A stretch of 64,000 bases of DNA from Pseudevernia furfuracea (Eukaryota > Ascomycota > Lecanoromycetes > Lecanorales > Parmeliaceae), in the NCBI GenBank assembly GCA_022315425.1, contig JAIUPT010000038.1, positions 1 to 64,000 on the forward strand, given 5' to 3'. The notes beneath the pieces are model-generated. The model was not told where the DNA came from. It made no database searches and saw nothing but the letters and a program-made list of their open reading frames with translations. Numbering within the stretch: the first letter of the stretch is position 1; each line of letters begins with the position of its first letter. Shown here one piece after another: positions 1-9,746 of the stretch. Position numbers and translations under genes: made by a program.

Positions 1-1047
1 ACCCTAAATTTTACTTCTCTTTTTATTTATTAATACTTATATATTTTATTAACTCTAACTCTTTTACTTTTATTCTTCTTCTTATTCTTATTTTTACTCT
101 TATTCTTATATTTTTATTCTTATTCTTCTTTTTATCTAATAATACTTATATAATTCTAAACATATATACTTCTTATATACTTCTTCTTTTATTTTTTATT
201 TTATTTTATATATTTTAATATCTTTATAATACATATTATATAATTATATTTTTAATTCTTATTAACTCTTTTCTCTTTTATACTTTTTCTTTTTCTCTTA
301 ACTAATTATTTAAATTATATTTTTAACTTTTAACTCTTATCTCTTTTATATTTTCTCTTATTCTTATAATAACTTTTATTTCTCTTATTCTCTCTCTTAT
401 TCTTATAATAACTTTTATTTCTCTTATTCTCTCTCTTATTCTTATTCTTATAATAACTTTTACTTCTTCTTTTATTTATTAATACTCATATATTTTAATT
501 ACTTTAATTCTTTTACTCTTATTTTTATTCTTCTTCTTCTTTTTACTCTTATTCTTCTCTTTACTTAATAATACTTATATAATTTTAAATATATATACTT
601 CTTATTTACTTCTTCTTTTACTCTCTTATTTACTTTATATATTTTAATAACTTTATAATATCTTAAATAAAAACTTTATTAATTACATAAACACTAACAC
701 TTATTCACACTCTTAACATCTTTATATTATATATTATATAACTCTTTTTATACTTTATTAACTTATATAACTCTATTTTTTCTTTTTTAACTAATTACTT
801 ATTTAAACTTAATTAACTATTTAAACTTTTAATCTTTAAAATATATATAATTATATTTTAATTTTAATTACTCTTATTACTATTTATTACTTAATATATA
901 CTATTATAAACTCAATTTTAAATATAACTCTTTTTATTAATAAACTTTTAACTTTATTAAAATATAATATATTTAATTTATAAACAACTTTTATCTTCTT
1001 TTATACTTAAACTAATATTATTATTATTATATATACTCTAAACTTTT
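1..1047. repeat. AT-rich, RIP-like subtelomeric repeat
   Basis: Nearly pure A/T with C in TTCTTATT-type strings and almost no G. Positions about 10-233 and 459-660 are diverged copies of one sequence, offset by about 449 bases. Between them a perfect 39-bp unit is repeated in tandem (361-399 and 400-438, with partial copies on both sides). The first bases hold one CCCTAA, the fungal telomere unit read toward the chromosome interior, but only one copy, so a true telomere is not shown. No coding sequence is visible. The strand asymmetry (C but hardly any G) may reflect one-sided decay of the original repeat. Confidence 0.75.
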
Positions 1048-1389
1048 AATTATTAATATTACTTTTTAATTAATAATAAAAGTAATTAATACACACGTAG
1101 TTATAACTGTATATAGTTCAATTACATATAGTTAAAATATATTTCAAACTTATAAATATTTAAATAACTTTTTAATTAATAGTAATTAATACTACACGTA
1201 GTTATAACTACTTACAATAAGTTTTAACTAGTTTTAACTTATTATAATTAATTATAACTTATATTATAGTATTATTAATTAAAACGATAATTAAAACAAT
1301 AAGATTAAGAGTATTTTTAATTAAAATAATAATTAAAATAATATTATAAATATCACGATTAACTAGAATAGTAATACTAAGATTAATTT

Positions 1390-1527
1390 ATTATTGTTAT
1401 TATTATTATTACTATTGTTATTATTATTATTATTATTACTATTATTATTATTATTATTATTGTTATTATTGTTATTATTATTATTGTTATTATTGTTATT
1501 ATTACTGTTACTATTACTGTTACTGTC
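1390..1527 (+). repeat. TTA/TTG/CTA trinucleotide microsatellite
   Basis: About 45 consecutive trinucleotides, mostly TTA with scattered TTG and CTA, grading into CTGTTA and then into the GCTGAG minisatellite. It gives a spurious poly-leucine reading frame on the plus strand. The homologous array at about 4347-4470 has the same character. Confidence 0.9.
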
Positions 1528-1529
1528 AC

Positions 1530-2460
1530 TCTCACTGCTAAGATTAATGCTGAGATTAGTGCTGAGATTACTGCTGAGATTATTGCTGAGAATACTGTCT
1601 GCTGAAAATATTGCTAAGAATACTGCCTGCTGAGATCACTGTTGAGAATACTGCCTGCTGAGATCACTGCTGAGAATATCGCTGAGATCAATGCTGATAT
1701 CAATGCTGAGACCACTGCTGAGACCAGCGCTGAGAATACCGCTGAGAATATTATCTGCTGAGACCAGCGCTGAGAATACCGCTGAGACCAATACCGCTGA
1801 GAATACTGCTGAGAATACTGCTGAGAATACTGCTGAGAATATCGCTGAGAATACTGCTGAGACCACCGCAGAGAATACCGCAGAGATTACCGCAGGGATT
1901 ACCGCAGGGAATACCGCAGAGAATACTGCCTGCTGAGACCAGCGCTGAGAATACCGCTGAGACCAATACTGCTGAGAGTACTGCCTGCTGAGATCACCGC
2001 TGAGAATATCGCTGAGAATACTGCCTGCTGAGATCACTGCTGAGAATACCGCTGAGATCAATACCGCTAAGATCAATACCGCTGAGACCAATGCTGAGAC
2101 CAATGCTGAGATCAATGCTGAGACCAATGCCGAGACCACCGCTGAGAATACCGCTGAGAACACTGCCTGCTGAGACCAGCGCTGAGAATACCGCTGAGAA
2201 CACTGCCTGCTGAGACCCGCGCTGAGAATACCGCTGAGAACACTGCCTGCTGAGACCACCGCTGAGAATACCGCTGAGACCAATACCGCTGAGAATACTG
2301 CTAAGAATATCACTGAGATCAATATCGCTGAGATCAATGCTGAGATCAATGCTGAGATCAATGCTGAGATCAATGCTGAGATCAATGCTGAGATCAATGC
2401 TGAGATCAATGTCGAGATCAATGCTGAGATCAATACTGAGACCAGTGCTGAGACCACTGC
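1530..2460. repeat. 12-bp GCTGAG minisatellite, array A
   Basis: A tandem array of a 12-bp unit starting GCTGAG, with three main variants: GCTGAGAATACC/T, GCTGAGATCAAT and GCTGAGACCACC/AAT. It is interrupted repeatedly by the phase-changing string ACTGCCTGCTGAGA. The run from about 2335 to 2410 is the most regular (GCTGAGATCAAT repeated). Because the unit length is a multiple of three and its frames lack stops, long repetitive reading frames appear in several frames on both strands. None has the features of a gene. Confidence 0.92.
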
Positions 2461-2555
2461 CATTAAGTGTCGCATTGAGTGTCATATTGAGTGTCGCATT
2501 ATTCTAATCACTATTTTTGTCAGCGATGCTCTCAGCATCATTATTCTAATTAAGA

Positions 2556-2735
2556 ATACTTCTCAGCGACGAAGACTGCATACAAATCTTTATGATGAAC
2601 GTCGCTGACGACCATTGCCCTGAGAGGCTTTGCACTGCAAAACCTGCCGCTAACGATCGATCCGAAAAACGTTGTTCCACCAATGAAAAATTTATCCGAA
2701 TGGGTTTTGCAGTGCAAAGCCCGAGAATACTAGAG
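2556..2735. repeat. Hairpin repeat element, copy 1
   Basis: A ~175-bp element starting at CTCAGCGACG and ending near CCCGAGAATACTAG. It contains a perfect 19-bp inverted repeat, GGCTTTGCACTGCAAAACC at 2626-2644 and its complement at 2703-2721, 58 bp apart. Upstream in the same unit, CAGCGACG pairs with CGTCGCTG across about 28 bp. Each 19-bp arm is itself a near-palindrome. No reading frame is convincing. It resembles a MITE or a structured non-coding element. Confidence 0.75.
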
Positions 2736-2741
2736 TTAATG

Positions 2742-3135
2742 TTCAATCGGCGATCTCAAAGTAGGTGTTTGAATGCTTAGGTGTAAGAAGTTCTAAATAG
2801 AATTAGACATATCAAGAAAATTCAGACTCAGCCTTATCGAGGGCTTGGCGCTTCGTCGCACGCTTTCCTCACCAAATAATCGTGTCGACCAAAAATATTC
2901 TAAAGTCTTTTCAGACTGCATAAAGAGGCGACGATGACTTCGATTATGTCTTGAAACAGCTCAGCGACGAAGACTGCATGCAAATCTTTATGGTGGACGT
3001 CGCTGGCGGTCATTGCCAAGGTAGGCTTTGCCTGGCAAAACCTGCCGCTAGCGGTCGATCCGGAAAACGTTGTTCCACCAATGAAAAATTTATCCGGATG
3101 GGTTTTGCCAGGCAAAGCCCGAGAATACTAGGGTT
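2742..3135. repeat. Repeat unit with hairpin element, copy 2
   Basis: Starts at GTTCAATCGGCGATCTC, runs through a ~215-bp leader also found at 3290-3510 and 6046-6265, and ends in a hairpin element (about 2958-3132). Here the arms are GGCTTTGCCTGGCAAAACC (3024-3042) and its exact complement (3101-3119). Arm sequence differs from copy 1, but pairing is kept. This copy is the least RIP-decayed. Confidence 0.75.
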
Positions 3136-3688
3136 AGACCTTAGCTACACGCTCGCGTTCCATCTGAATTGACTGCTAGCTACATGTAACTGAAAACGTC
3201 TATTCTCCTCCCGTCTATCATCAATCTTTAACTATATTATTCTAAGAATTCAAGCTCATAAGCACTCTTCACTCGTTCAGTCTACATATAGTGTTCAATC
3301 GACGATCTCAAAGTAGATGTTTGAATGCTTAGGTGTAAGAAGTTCTAAATAGAATTAGACATATCAAGAAAATTCAGACTCAGCCTTATCGAGGGCTTGG
3401 CGCTTCGTCGCACGCTTTCCTCATCAAATAATCGTGTCGATCAAAAATATTTTAAAGTCTTTTCAGACTGCATAAAGAGGCGACGATGACTTCGATTATG
3501 TCTTAAAACAGCTCAGCGACGAAGACTGCATGCAAATCTTTATGATGAACGTCGCTGACGATCATTGCCAAGATAGACTTTGCATTGCAAAATCTATCGC
3601 TAGCGATCGATCCGAAAAACGTTGTTTCATCAATGAAAAATTTATTCGAATGGGTTTTGCCAGGCAAAGCCCGAGAATACTAGAATTA
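3136..3688. repeat. Repeat unit with hairpin element, copy 3
   Basis: Homologous to 5884-6440. It begins around CTTAGCTACACGCTCGCG, contains the same leader (3290-3510), and ends with a hairpin element (about 3511-3686). The right arm (3653-3671) is the CCAGG type of copy 2. The left arm (about 3575-3593, core GCATTGC) derives from the CACTG type of copies 1 and 4, so the arms no longer pair fully. C-to-T changes are more frequent here than in copy 2. Confidence 0.7.
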
Positions 3689-3889
3689 GAATTCGTACGA
3701 ACAGACTAGGGAACGCAGTGTGGTAGAAAGACTATGCGACAAGAAGATACGATAAGAAAGAATAGCGAGAGTTTTTACCCTGTTTCGACTAGTCGAAGAA
3801 AGGTTTCTCTTGCAATATAGCCTAAGCAGTAGCCCGTAATTACTCTCCGTAGCTTGAGTAGACACGAGTATAAAATCAAATCAAATCAA
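3689..3889 (+). mobile_element. 5'-truncated LINE tail copy
   Basis: About 200 bp, nearly identical to 16432-16634, the 3' end of the large LINE. It shares GAATTCGTACGAACAGACTA at the start and ends in a tail of ATCAA repeats (TAAAATCAAATCAAATCAA). Severe 5' truncation with a conserved short-repeat tail is the usual product of target-primed reverse transcription. It is less decayed than the full copy (for example GGGAACGC versus AGAGAACGC), so it inserted separately. No target duplication could be fixed. Confidence 0.8.
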
Positions 3890-4350
3890 CTAAGTAAAAT
3901 ATTTAAAATAATATTATTAATTCTTTATATATTTTAAATCTATAACTATTAATATTACTTTTTAATTAATAATTAATTAATACTATACGTAGTTAGAACT
4001 AGTTCTTTATTAATTGTAACTTATATAGTCGAACTACATGTAGTTAAATTATATTATATTAATTAAATAAGATATTTAAACTAATATTTTTTAATTCTTT
4101 ATATATTCTAAACTTATAAATATTTAAATAACTTTTTAATTAATATTAATTAATACTACACGTAGTTATAACTAGTTATAATAAGTTTTAACTAGTTTTA
4201 ACTTATTATAATTAATTATAACTTATATTATAAGTATTATTAATTAAAACGATAATTAAAATAGTAAGATTAAGAGTATTATTAATTAAAATAATAACTA
4301 AAATAATATTATAAAGATCACGATTAACTAGAATAGTAATACTAAGATTA

Positions 4351-4387
<37 letters not shown>

Positions 4388-4484
4388 GTTATTATTATTA
4401 TTATTACTATTACTATTACTATTACTATTATTATTATTATTATTGTTACTATTACTGTTATTATTACTGTTACTGTCACTATCA

Positions 4485-5075
4485 CTGCTGAGATTAATGC
4501 TGAGATTAGTGCTGAGATTATTGCTGAGAATACTGCCTGCCGAGAATATCGCTGAGAATACTGCCTGCTGAGACCACTGCTGAGAATATCGCTGAGATCA
4601 ATGCTGATACCAATGCTGAGATCACTGCTGAGACCAGCGCTGAGAATACCGCTGAGAATACTACCTGCTGAGACCACCGCTGAGAATATCGCTGAGACCA
4701 ATACCGCTGTGAATATCGCTGAGAATACTGCCTGCTGAGACCACCGCTGAGAATACCGCTGAGACCAATACCGCTGAGAATACTGCTGAGACCACCGCAG
4801 AGAATACCGCAGAGATTATCGCAGGGAATACCGCAGAGAATACTGCCTGCTGAGACCAGCGCTGAGAATACCGCTGAGAACACTGCCTGCTGAGACCAGC
4901 GCTGAGAATACCGCTGAGACCAATACCGCTGAGAATACTGCTGAGAATACTGCTGAGAATATCGCTAAGACCAATGCTGAGACCAATGCTGAGATCACTG
5001 CTGAGACCAATGCTGAGACCACCGCTGAGATCAATACCGCTGAGAATACTGCTGAGACCACTGCTATTGAGTGTC
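4485..5075. repeat. 12-bp GCTGAG minisatellite, array B
   Basis: Same unit family as array A (GCTGAGAATACY, GCTGAGACCAAT, GCTGAGATCAAT and CGCAGAGAATAC variants) in a different order and number. Several sub-blocks, such as GACCACCGCAGAGAATACCG, are shared with array A. Length change between the arrays implies unequal exchange or slippage after duplication. Repetitive frames on both strands are artefacts of the period. Confidence 0.9.
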
Positions 5076-5175
5076 GCATTGAGTGTCGCATTGAGTGTCG
5101 CAATTTTCAGCATCACTATTTTAGTCATTATTCCAGTCTATAATACTCTCAGCATCTCTATTCTAGTCAATAATG

Positions 5176-5350
5176 CTCTCAGCGACGAAGACTGCATGCA
5201 AATCTTTATGATGAACGTCGCTGGCGGCCATTGCCAAGGTAGGCTTTGCACTGCAAAACCTGCCGCTAGCGGTCGATCCGGAAAACGTTGTTCCACCAAT
5301 GAAAAATTTATCCGGATGGGTTTTGCCGTGCAAAGCCGTCGAATACTATA
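5176..5350. repeat. Hairpin repeat element, copy 4
   Basis: Arms are GGCTTTGCACTGCAAAACC (5242-5260) and GGTTTTGCCGTGCAAAGCC (5319-5337), one mismatch from perfect pairing. The upstream CAGCGACG/CGTCGCTG pair is also present. The interior, including CCGCTAGCGG and ATCCGGAT palindromes, matches copy 2 closely. Confidence 0.75.
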
Positions 5351-5883
5351 ATTAGACGTATCTTTAAGAAGTCGTTTAACGATCGTATAATAATAAGTAA
5401 TAATTATAATCGTTTAAAGACTGCTTATAAATATAAGAAGATCGATTATATAATTAGATTTCGAGAGATAATCGACGATAAAATTAAGACGCATACAATG
5501 TCACTGCTCGTACTCGAACTAAGTACGTACGTTTTAATTATCTCTATTAAATTTAGAGTTCTCGTCTCTATCTCTATCTTTACTTCGTGAAAAGTTAAAT
5601 TCTTTAACTCTACGCGCGATTAATAATATATCGATTTAAACGATTTCTTCGTAAGTTAAATTAAGCGACGAAATCTTAAAAGACTATATATAATTAATGT
5701 AACTGAGATGCGCTGCGTATACGTGTGTTATTATTTAATTTTTATTATATGTTTGCGAACGATCTCTTTCGAACGTAATAAGCGATAAAATAAGAGAGCG
5801 AGTCAATAGACTTATATATAATTATATAAGTAGAGCTGTTTCTTAGAAACAGCATAGAATAGAATTAACATAGAATAAAATCA
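5351..5883. other. AT-rich decayed sequence, no gene seen
   Basis: RIP-like sequence with many TA dinucleotides and no usable reading frame. A perfect 8-bp hairpin with a 3-base loop (GCTGTTTC-TTA-GAAACAGC) lies at 5835-5853. CGTTTAACGATCG and AATCGTTTAAAGACTG (about 5365-5420) look like echoes of one another. Probably a transposon remnant of unknown type. Confidence 0.6.
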
Positions 5884-6440
5884 ATAAAACGATCTTAGTT
5901 ACACGCTCGCGTTTCATCTAAATTGACTGCTAGCTATATATGACTAAAAACGTCTATTCTTCTCTTATCTATCATCAATCTTTAGCTATATTATTCTAAG
6001 AATTTAAGCTTATAAGTACTCTTCACTCGTTTAATCTATATATAATATTTAATCGACGATCTTAAAGTAGATGTTTGAATGCTTAGATGTAAGAAGTTCT
6101 AAATAGAATTAGATATATCAAGAAAATTCAGACTCAGTCTTATCGAGAACTTGACGCTTCGTCGCACGCTTTCCTCATCAAATAATCGTATCGATCAAAA
6201 ATATTATAAAGTCTTTTTAGACTGTATAAAGAGACGACGATAACTTCGATTATATTTTAAAATAGCTCAGCGACGAAGACTATATATAAATCTTTATAAT
6301 AAACGTCGTTAACGATTATTATTCTAAGAGACTTTACACTGTAAAATCTATCGCTAGCGATCGATTCGAAAAACGTTATTTTATTAATAAAAAGTTTATT
6401 CGAATGAGTTTTGTAGTACAAAGTCGTCGAATTCTAGAGT
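5884..6440. repeat. Repeat unit with hairpin element, copy 5 (RIP-decayed)
   Basis: Full-length homologue of 3136-3688 in which many C and G positions became T and A. The arms (GACTTTACACTGTAAAATC at 6330-6348; AGTTTTGTAGTACAAAGTC at 6407-6425) still show the inverted-repeat pattern. This is the most decayed copy. Confidence 0.72.
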
Positions 6441-8460
6441 TAGATTTATTTATATAATAAATTAACTTAAACATATAATATTTTATTAATATTAAGTTCT
6501 TAATAAAGCTTCTATTAATCAACTTCTTTAAATTCGATTATTATTACGAATAAAGTGAGAGTGATCTAGTTATAATATTAAAATTAATATAAAGTCATAT
6601 TATGTAAATATTTTAAATAAGACAATTAAATATAAAATAATTATATACTAAGAGAGAAAGTTATATATATATAATTAAGTAAATCTATTAAGACACGCTA
6701 AGTCTAAAAGAAATAGTGTGTTAATAAAGAAAAGTTAACATAGATAGATGTTATTAAGAGATACGAGATACGCTCGTAACACTCTCTTATATTATTATAT
6801 ATTTTTTATTTATATCTTTATTAATATTTACTCGATTCTTAAACTTTAAGCGTTAATATTTTTCATTTTTTATATAAAAAATAATAGCGTACTCGTATTC
6901 GTATATTTATATCGAAATTAATTAATTCTCGCTATACTTAAGAAAAATACTTAAAAGAATATCGAAAAATCTACTTATTTTATATATAGTACAAGTATAG
7001 GCTCACGAATTAAATTCGTGATACGATATTAAAATTAATCTAAATTAACTTAAGACTTAAGTCGTAAAAAAAAGAAAAAACTCTTTAAGAAAATATTAAA
7101 TTTGATTAATATTTTAAATAGCTTTTTTTCTACTTTTTTTTTTTAAGATTATTATAATACGATTTACAATTTAAATTAATTAATTTTAATTTTTTTTTTA
7201 ATTTTTTTTTGACGTAGCTCGAATTCGAATTCTACAATTTACAAATTTAACCGTTTTATCATTTTATCACTATATAAAAAAATTTCGCTACTAAAATATA
7301 TATCGAACACCTAGTTCGTCAACGCTAAAAATCTTCAACTTACAATCTATTAATAATTATAAGACCGATTTCAAAAATTCTTGATTCTCTGAATAGCGCA
7401 AATAAGTCTTCACAATTAAAAAAAAAATTTCAAAAAAGTAATAGAAAAGTAAAAAGTTATTCAAAATATAAGACTTGTACGCACAAATTTTTTCGAGGCC
7501 GCGTATTCGTCAAGAAGTAAGCGATCGGGCAGCGATATTTGAATTCTACTTTACTTTACCAATAATAGACCAAATTTAATAATTTTTGCAGCGTTGGAAT
7601 ACGCAAGTTAAGCTCTATAATTGATGAAAGTTTGAAGAAATTATATGCAGAGAGCATAAAATAATTGAAGTTGCGAAAAGGTCTCATCAAATTTTTTGAT
7701 GAGGGCGCTCGGAAGGCCTAAAAGACGCTATACGGACGCTAACCGAAGAAGGAAATCAGATAGAATTTATCATTGACTGCACATACAAATTTAAGGTATT
7801 TTAGCTCAGCTCTATCTTATTCTTTTATATATACTAATATAGTATTAATAAAATTCAAAAAAGTAAAAAGTGCATTTTATAGCTCTAGTCTTTCTAAATA
7901 TATTAATATATATTTAATAAAGTTTCTATTAAAAATGTATTCGAAGTATCAAGCGATTTAGTTTTTTTTACTAAGTAGACTTAATAGTTAATTATATTAT
8001 TATATTAAATTAATCTATATCTTTATGAATATCTACTCGACTCTCAAAGTTTAAACGTCAATATGTTTCATTTTTTATATATAATTTAATAACGTACTCG
8101 TATTTATATATTTTTAAAGATAAATTATATAAATCCTTAATTCTTTAAAAAAAAAATATATACTTAAGAAAAATAAGCTTAATTTTAGTCCGATTTAAAA
8201 AAATTCAAAATTTATATATAAACGAGAGAGTTATTTTCAACTTTTTTTTTTCAATTAAAATCATATTATATATTAGGTCTAGGGCAAAGAATTTTTAAAT
8301 TCTTTGATCTTGATATTCTTGAGATGTCGACGAGTCGAAGCTAAGCTTTTGCGTACAAATTTCAACATTTAATTAAAAAATAACTATAAGAGTAAATTTA
8401 GAATTTAAGAGTGCATTTTGTAGCACGCGCTAAGCCCTTTCCGGGAAAAAAAATTCAAAA
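6441..8460. repeat. AT-rich block with paired direct repeats
   Basis: About 6800-7280 and 8010-8370 are diverged direct copies. Shared landmarks include TATATCTTTATtAATAT, TTTCATTTTTTATATA, ACGTACTCGTATT and ACTTAAGAAAAATA, and then an AGG-headed hairpin (CACGAATTAAATTCGTG at about 6994-7010; its counterpart CAAAGAATTTTTAAATTCTTTG near 8286). They flank about 730 bp, of which about 7490-7770 is less AT-rich. A 10-bp perfect hairpin lies at 7090-7115. The layout could be a decayed element with long terminal repeats, but no protein-coding remnant could be named. AGTGCATTTTrTAGC also repeats near 7868 and 8408. Confidence 0.45.
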
Positions 8461-8504
8461 ATTCTGTTTTAATTTTACACGAAGTATTATTCATATTAAT
8501 TCAA

Positions 8505-8984
8505 ATGATACTCCGCCCCCTATCTCAGCCCTACTCGCTTGATACTTCGTCTCGAAATATTATCCGCTCGAGTGATAGAGTCATTAACGAGGTTATTATA
8601 AGTCGAATTTCGTTATTTATAGCACTATTATCTATAATTATTGAATCTTTCATTAGAAGAACGTCGAGAGAACGAATAACGATGAACGAGATGAGTCGAA
8701 AAATGACAGATAGCGAAGCGTTTAAGAAACGCAAGGAGGAGACAACTGAGGCAATAGCAGCAGATTATGCTGTCGATGAGAGAGGGGAGCGTCGCCGACG
8801 CGGGGGCGGAGAAGGAGAGAGACACGGGGACGCGACGAAAAGAATATCGTCGTTATTAACAAATAGCAACGAACGAAGAGCAAGTCTACACGTGGAAAAC
8901 GCGAAGAAACAGGCAACTGCGACTATTGCGGCCCTAGAGATCATAGAAAACACGTCGTACGAGGATCTAAACGCGTCAACTTGA
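8505..8984 (+). pseudogene. LINE ORF1 N-terminal fragment
   Basis: An ATG-started open stretch of 159 codons upstream of the nested LTR element and in the same orientation as the LINE. The second half is charged and low in complexity (Arg/Gly/Glu rich), and the first half is basic with isoleucine and serine. I infer it is the start of LINE ORF1 from position and orientation only; there is no diagnostic motif. The continuing reading frame is broken before 9227. Confidence 0.4.
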
Positions 8985-9227
8985 AAGATGCTTCAGAGGA
9001 GCATAGATTAGGTCAAAGCATATATATAGAAAGCTAACGGAGAACGTCAGAGAAAGAGTAAGAAATAGGGTCTACGAGAGAACTGCGACAGCTGAGAAAG
9101 TACTCTCACGCGAAATAGATTTTCAGTAGAAAACTAAGCATAGAAAAACTCGTTCGAATTAACAGCAAACGGAGTAACGAGATTAGTCTCACGTCTAATA
9201 TCGTTCGAAATCGAGAATACGAGAAAG

Positions 9228-9409
9228 TGTTACGGCCGTACCCTGCATCCCCTTGACACCGGCTAGGCGCTAGGCCCATTGGAGCCTAGCCTAGCCTTGG
9301 CGGAGGCCTTGCCTCCTACATATACAGAGCCTCCCTCCTAGATAGTTTGATAGACTCTTTATCCTCGTCTACTCATACCCCTATGATCCTTCTAGGCCTG
9401 GTCCTGACA
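9228..9409 (+). repeat. 5' LTR
   Basis: Starts TGTTACGGCCGTACCC and ends GGCCTGGTCCTGACA. It contains CTAGGCGCTAGGCCC and AGCCTAGCCTAGCC inverted and direct motifs and a TACATATACAG stretch that may act as a TATA-like promoter element. Confidence 0.93.
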
Positions 9410-9746
9410 TTATAAAGAGTCTCCTTCGTACGCCACCCGGCGAAGAGAATTGACGGGCTTATTTCTTCCTGCTCGGAGCAAGTGACCGAGCCTGATAAAG
9501 AATACACTGGGTATTTCTACCATACAGACACCACATTACATTATAAACCACCTACATCATTCGAAAGAACCTTCATTACACCTTCATTACGCCTTCACAG
9601 CACCTTCATAAGAAATCCTTCTCCGCTCCGCGTTATCGAATTTCCCCGCAACAAGTCTTTCTTTGCGAGGTGTCAAACGGTTAACAAACAAAAAAGTTGC
9701 GTGGGAAACAAAGAAAATCGGCATCCCGCAGCTCAAAAACTCTACA

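Larger units (their letters stand above)
1048..2735. repeat. Composite repeat, copy A
   Basis: Four blocks in order: an AT block (1048-1390), a TTA/TTG microsatellite (about 1390-1520), a 12-bp GCTGAG minisatellite (about 1535-2460) and a hairpin element (2556-2735). The same four blocks recur in the same order at 3948-5350. The AT blocks align well, sharing CACGTAGTTATAACTA and CACGATTAACTAGAATAG, while both satellite parts differ in length. The shared order suggests duplication of one composite unit rather than independent arrays. Confidence 0.75.
3948..5350. repeat. Composite repeat, copy B
   Basis: Second copy of the composite at 1048-2735. It has an AT block (3948-4346), TTA microsatellite (about 4347-4470), GCTGAG minisatellite (about 4485-5075) and a hairpin element (about 5176-5350). 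The minisatellite is about 590 bp against about 930 bp in copy A. Both arrays end in GAGTGTCGCATT repeats followed by CTCTCAGCAT and the hairpin element, so the right junctions are homologous too. Confidence 0.75.

Noticed and set aside
1..10. Telomere
   Set aside because: Only one CCCTAA unit; no tandem array.
1394..2485. Long reading frames over the micro- and minisatellite (poly-Leu, LISA, AENT repeats)
   Set aside because: Open only because the repeat units are 3 or 12 bp long and stop-free; found in several frames and both strands at once.
1530..5075. CRISPR-like array impression from regularly spaced repeats
   Set aside because: Units are directly adjacent 12-mers without unique spacers, and the genome is eukaryotic.
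7040..7170. Large imperfect inverted repeat of A/T runs
   Set aside because: Beyond the 10-bp perfect core (7090-7115) the match is only homopolymer-like A/T and could be chance.
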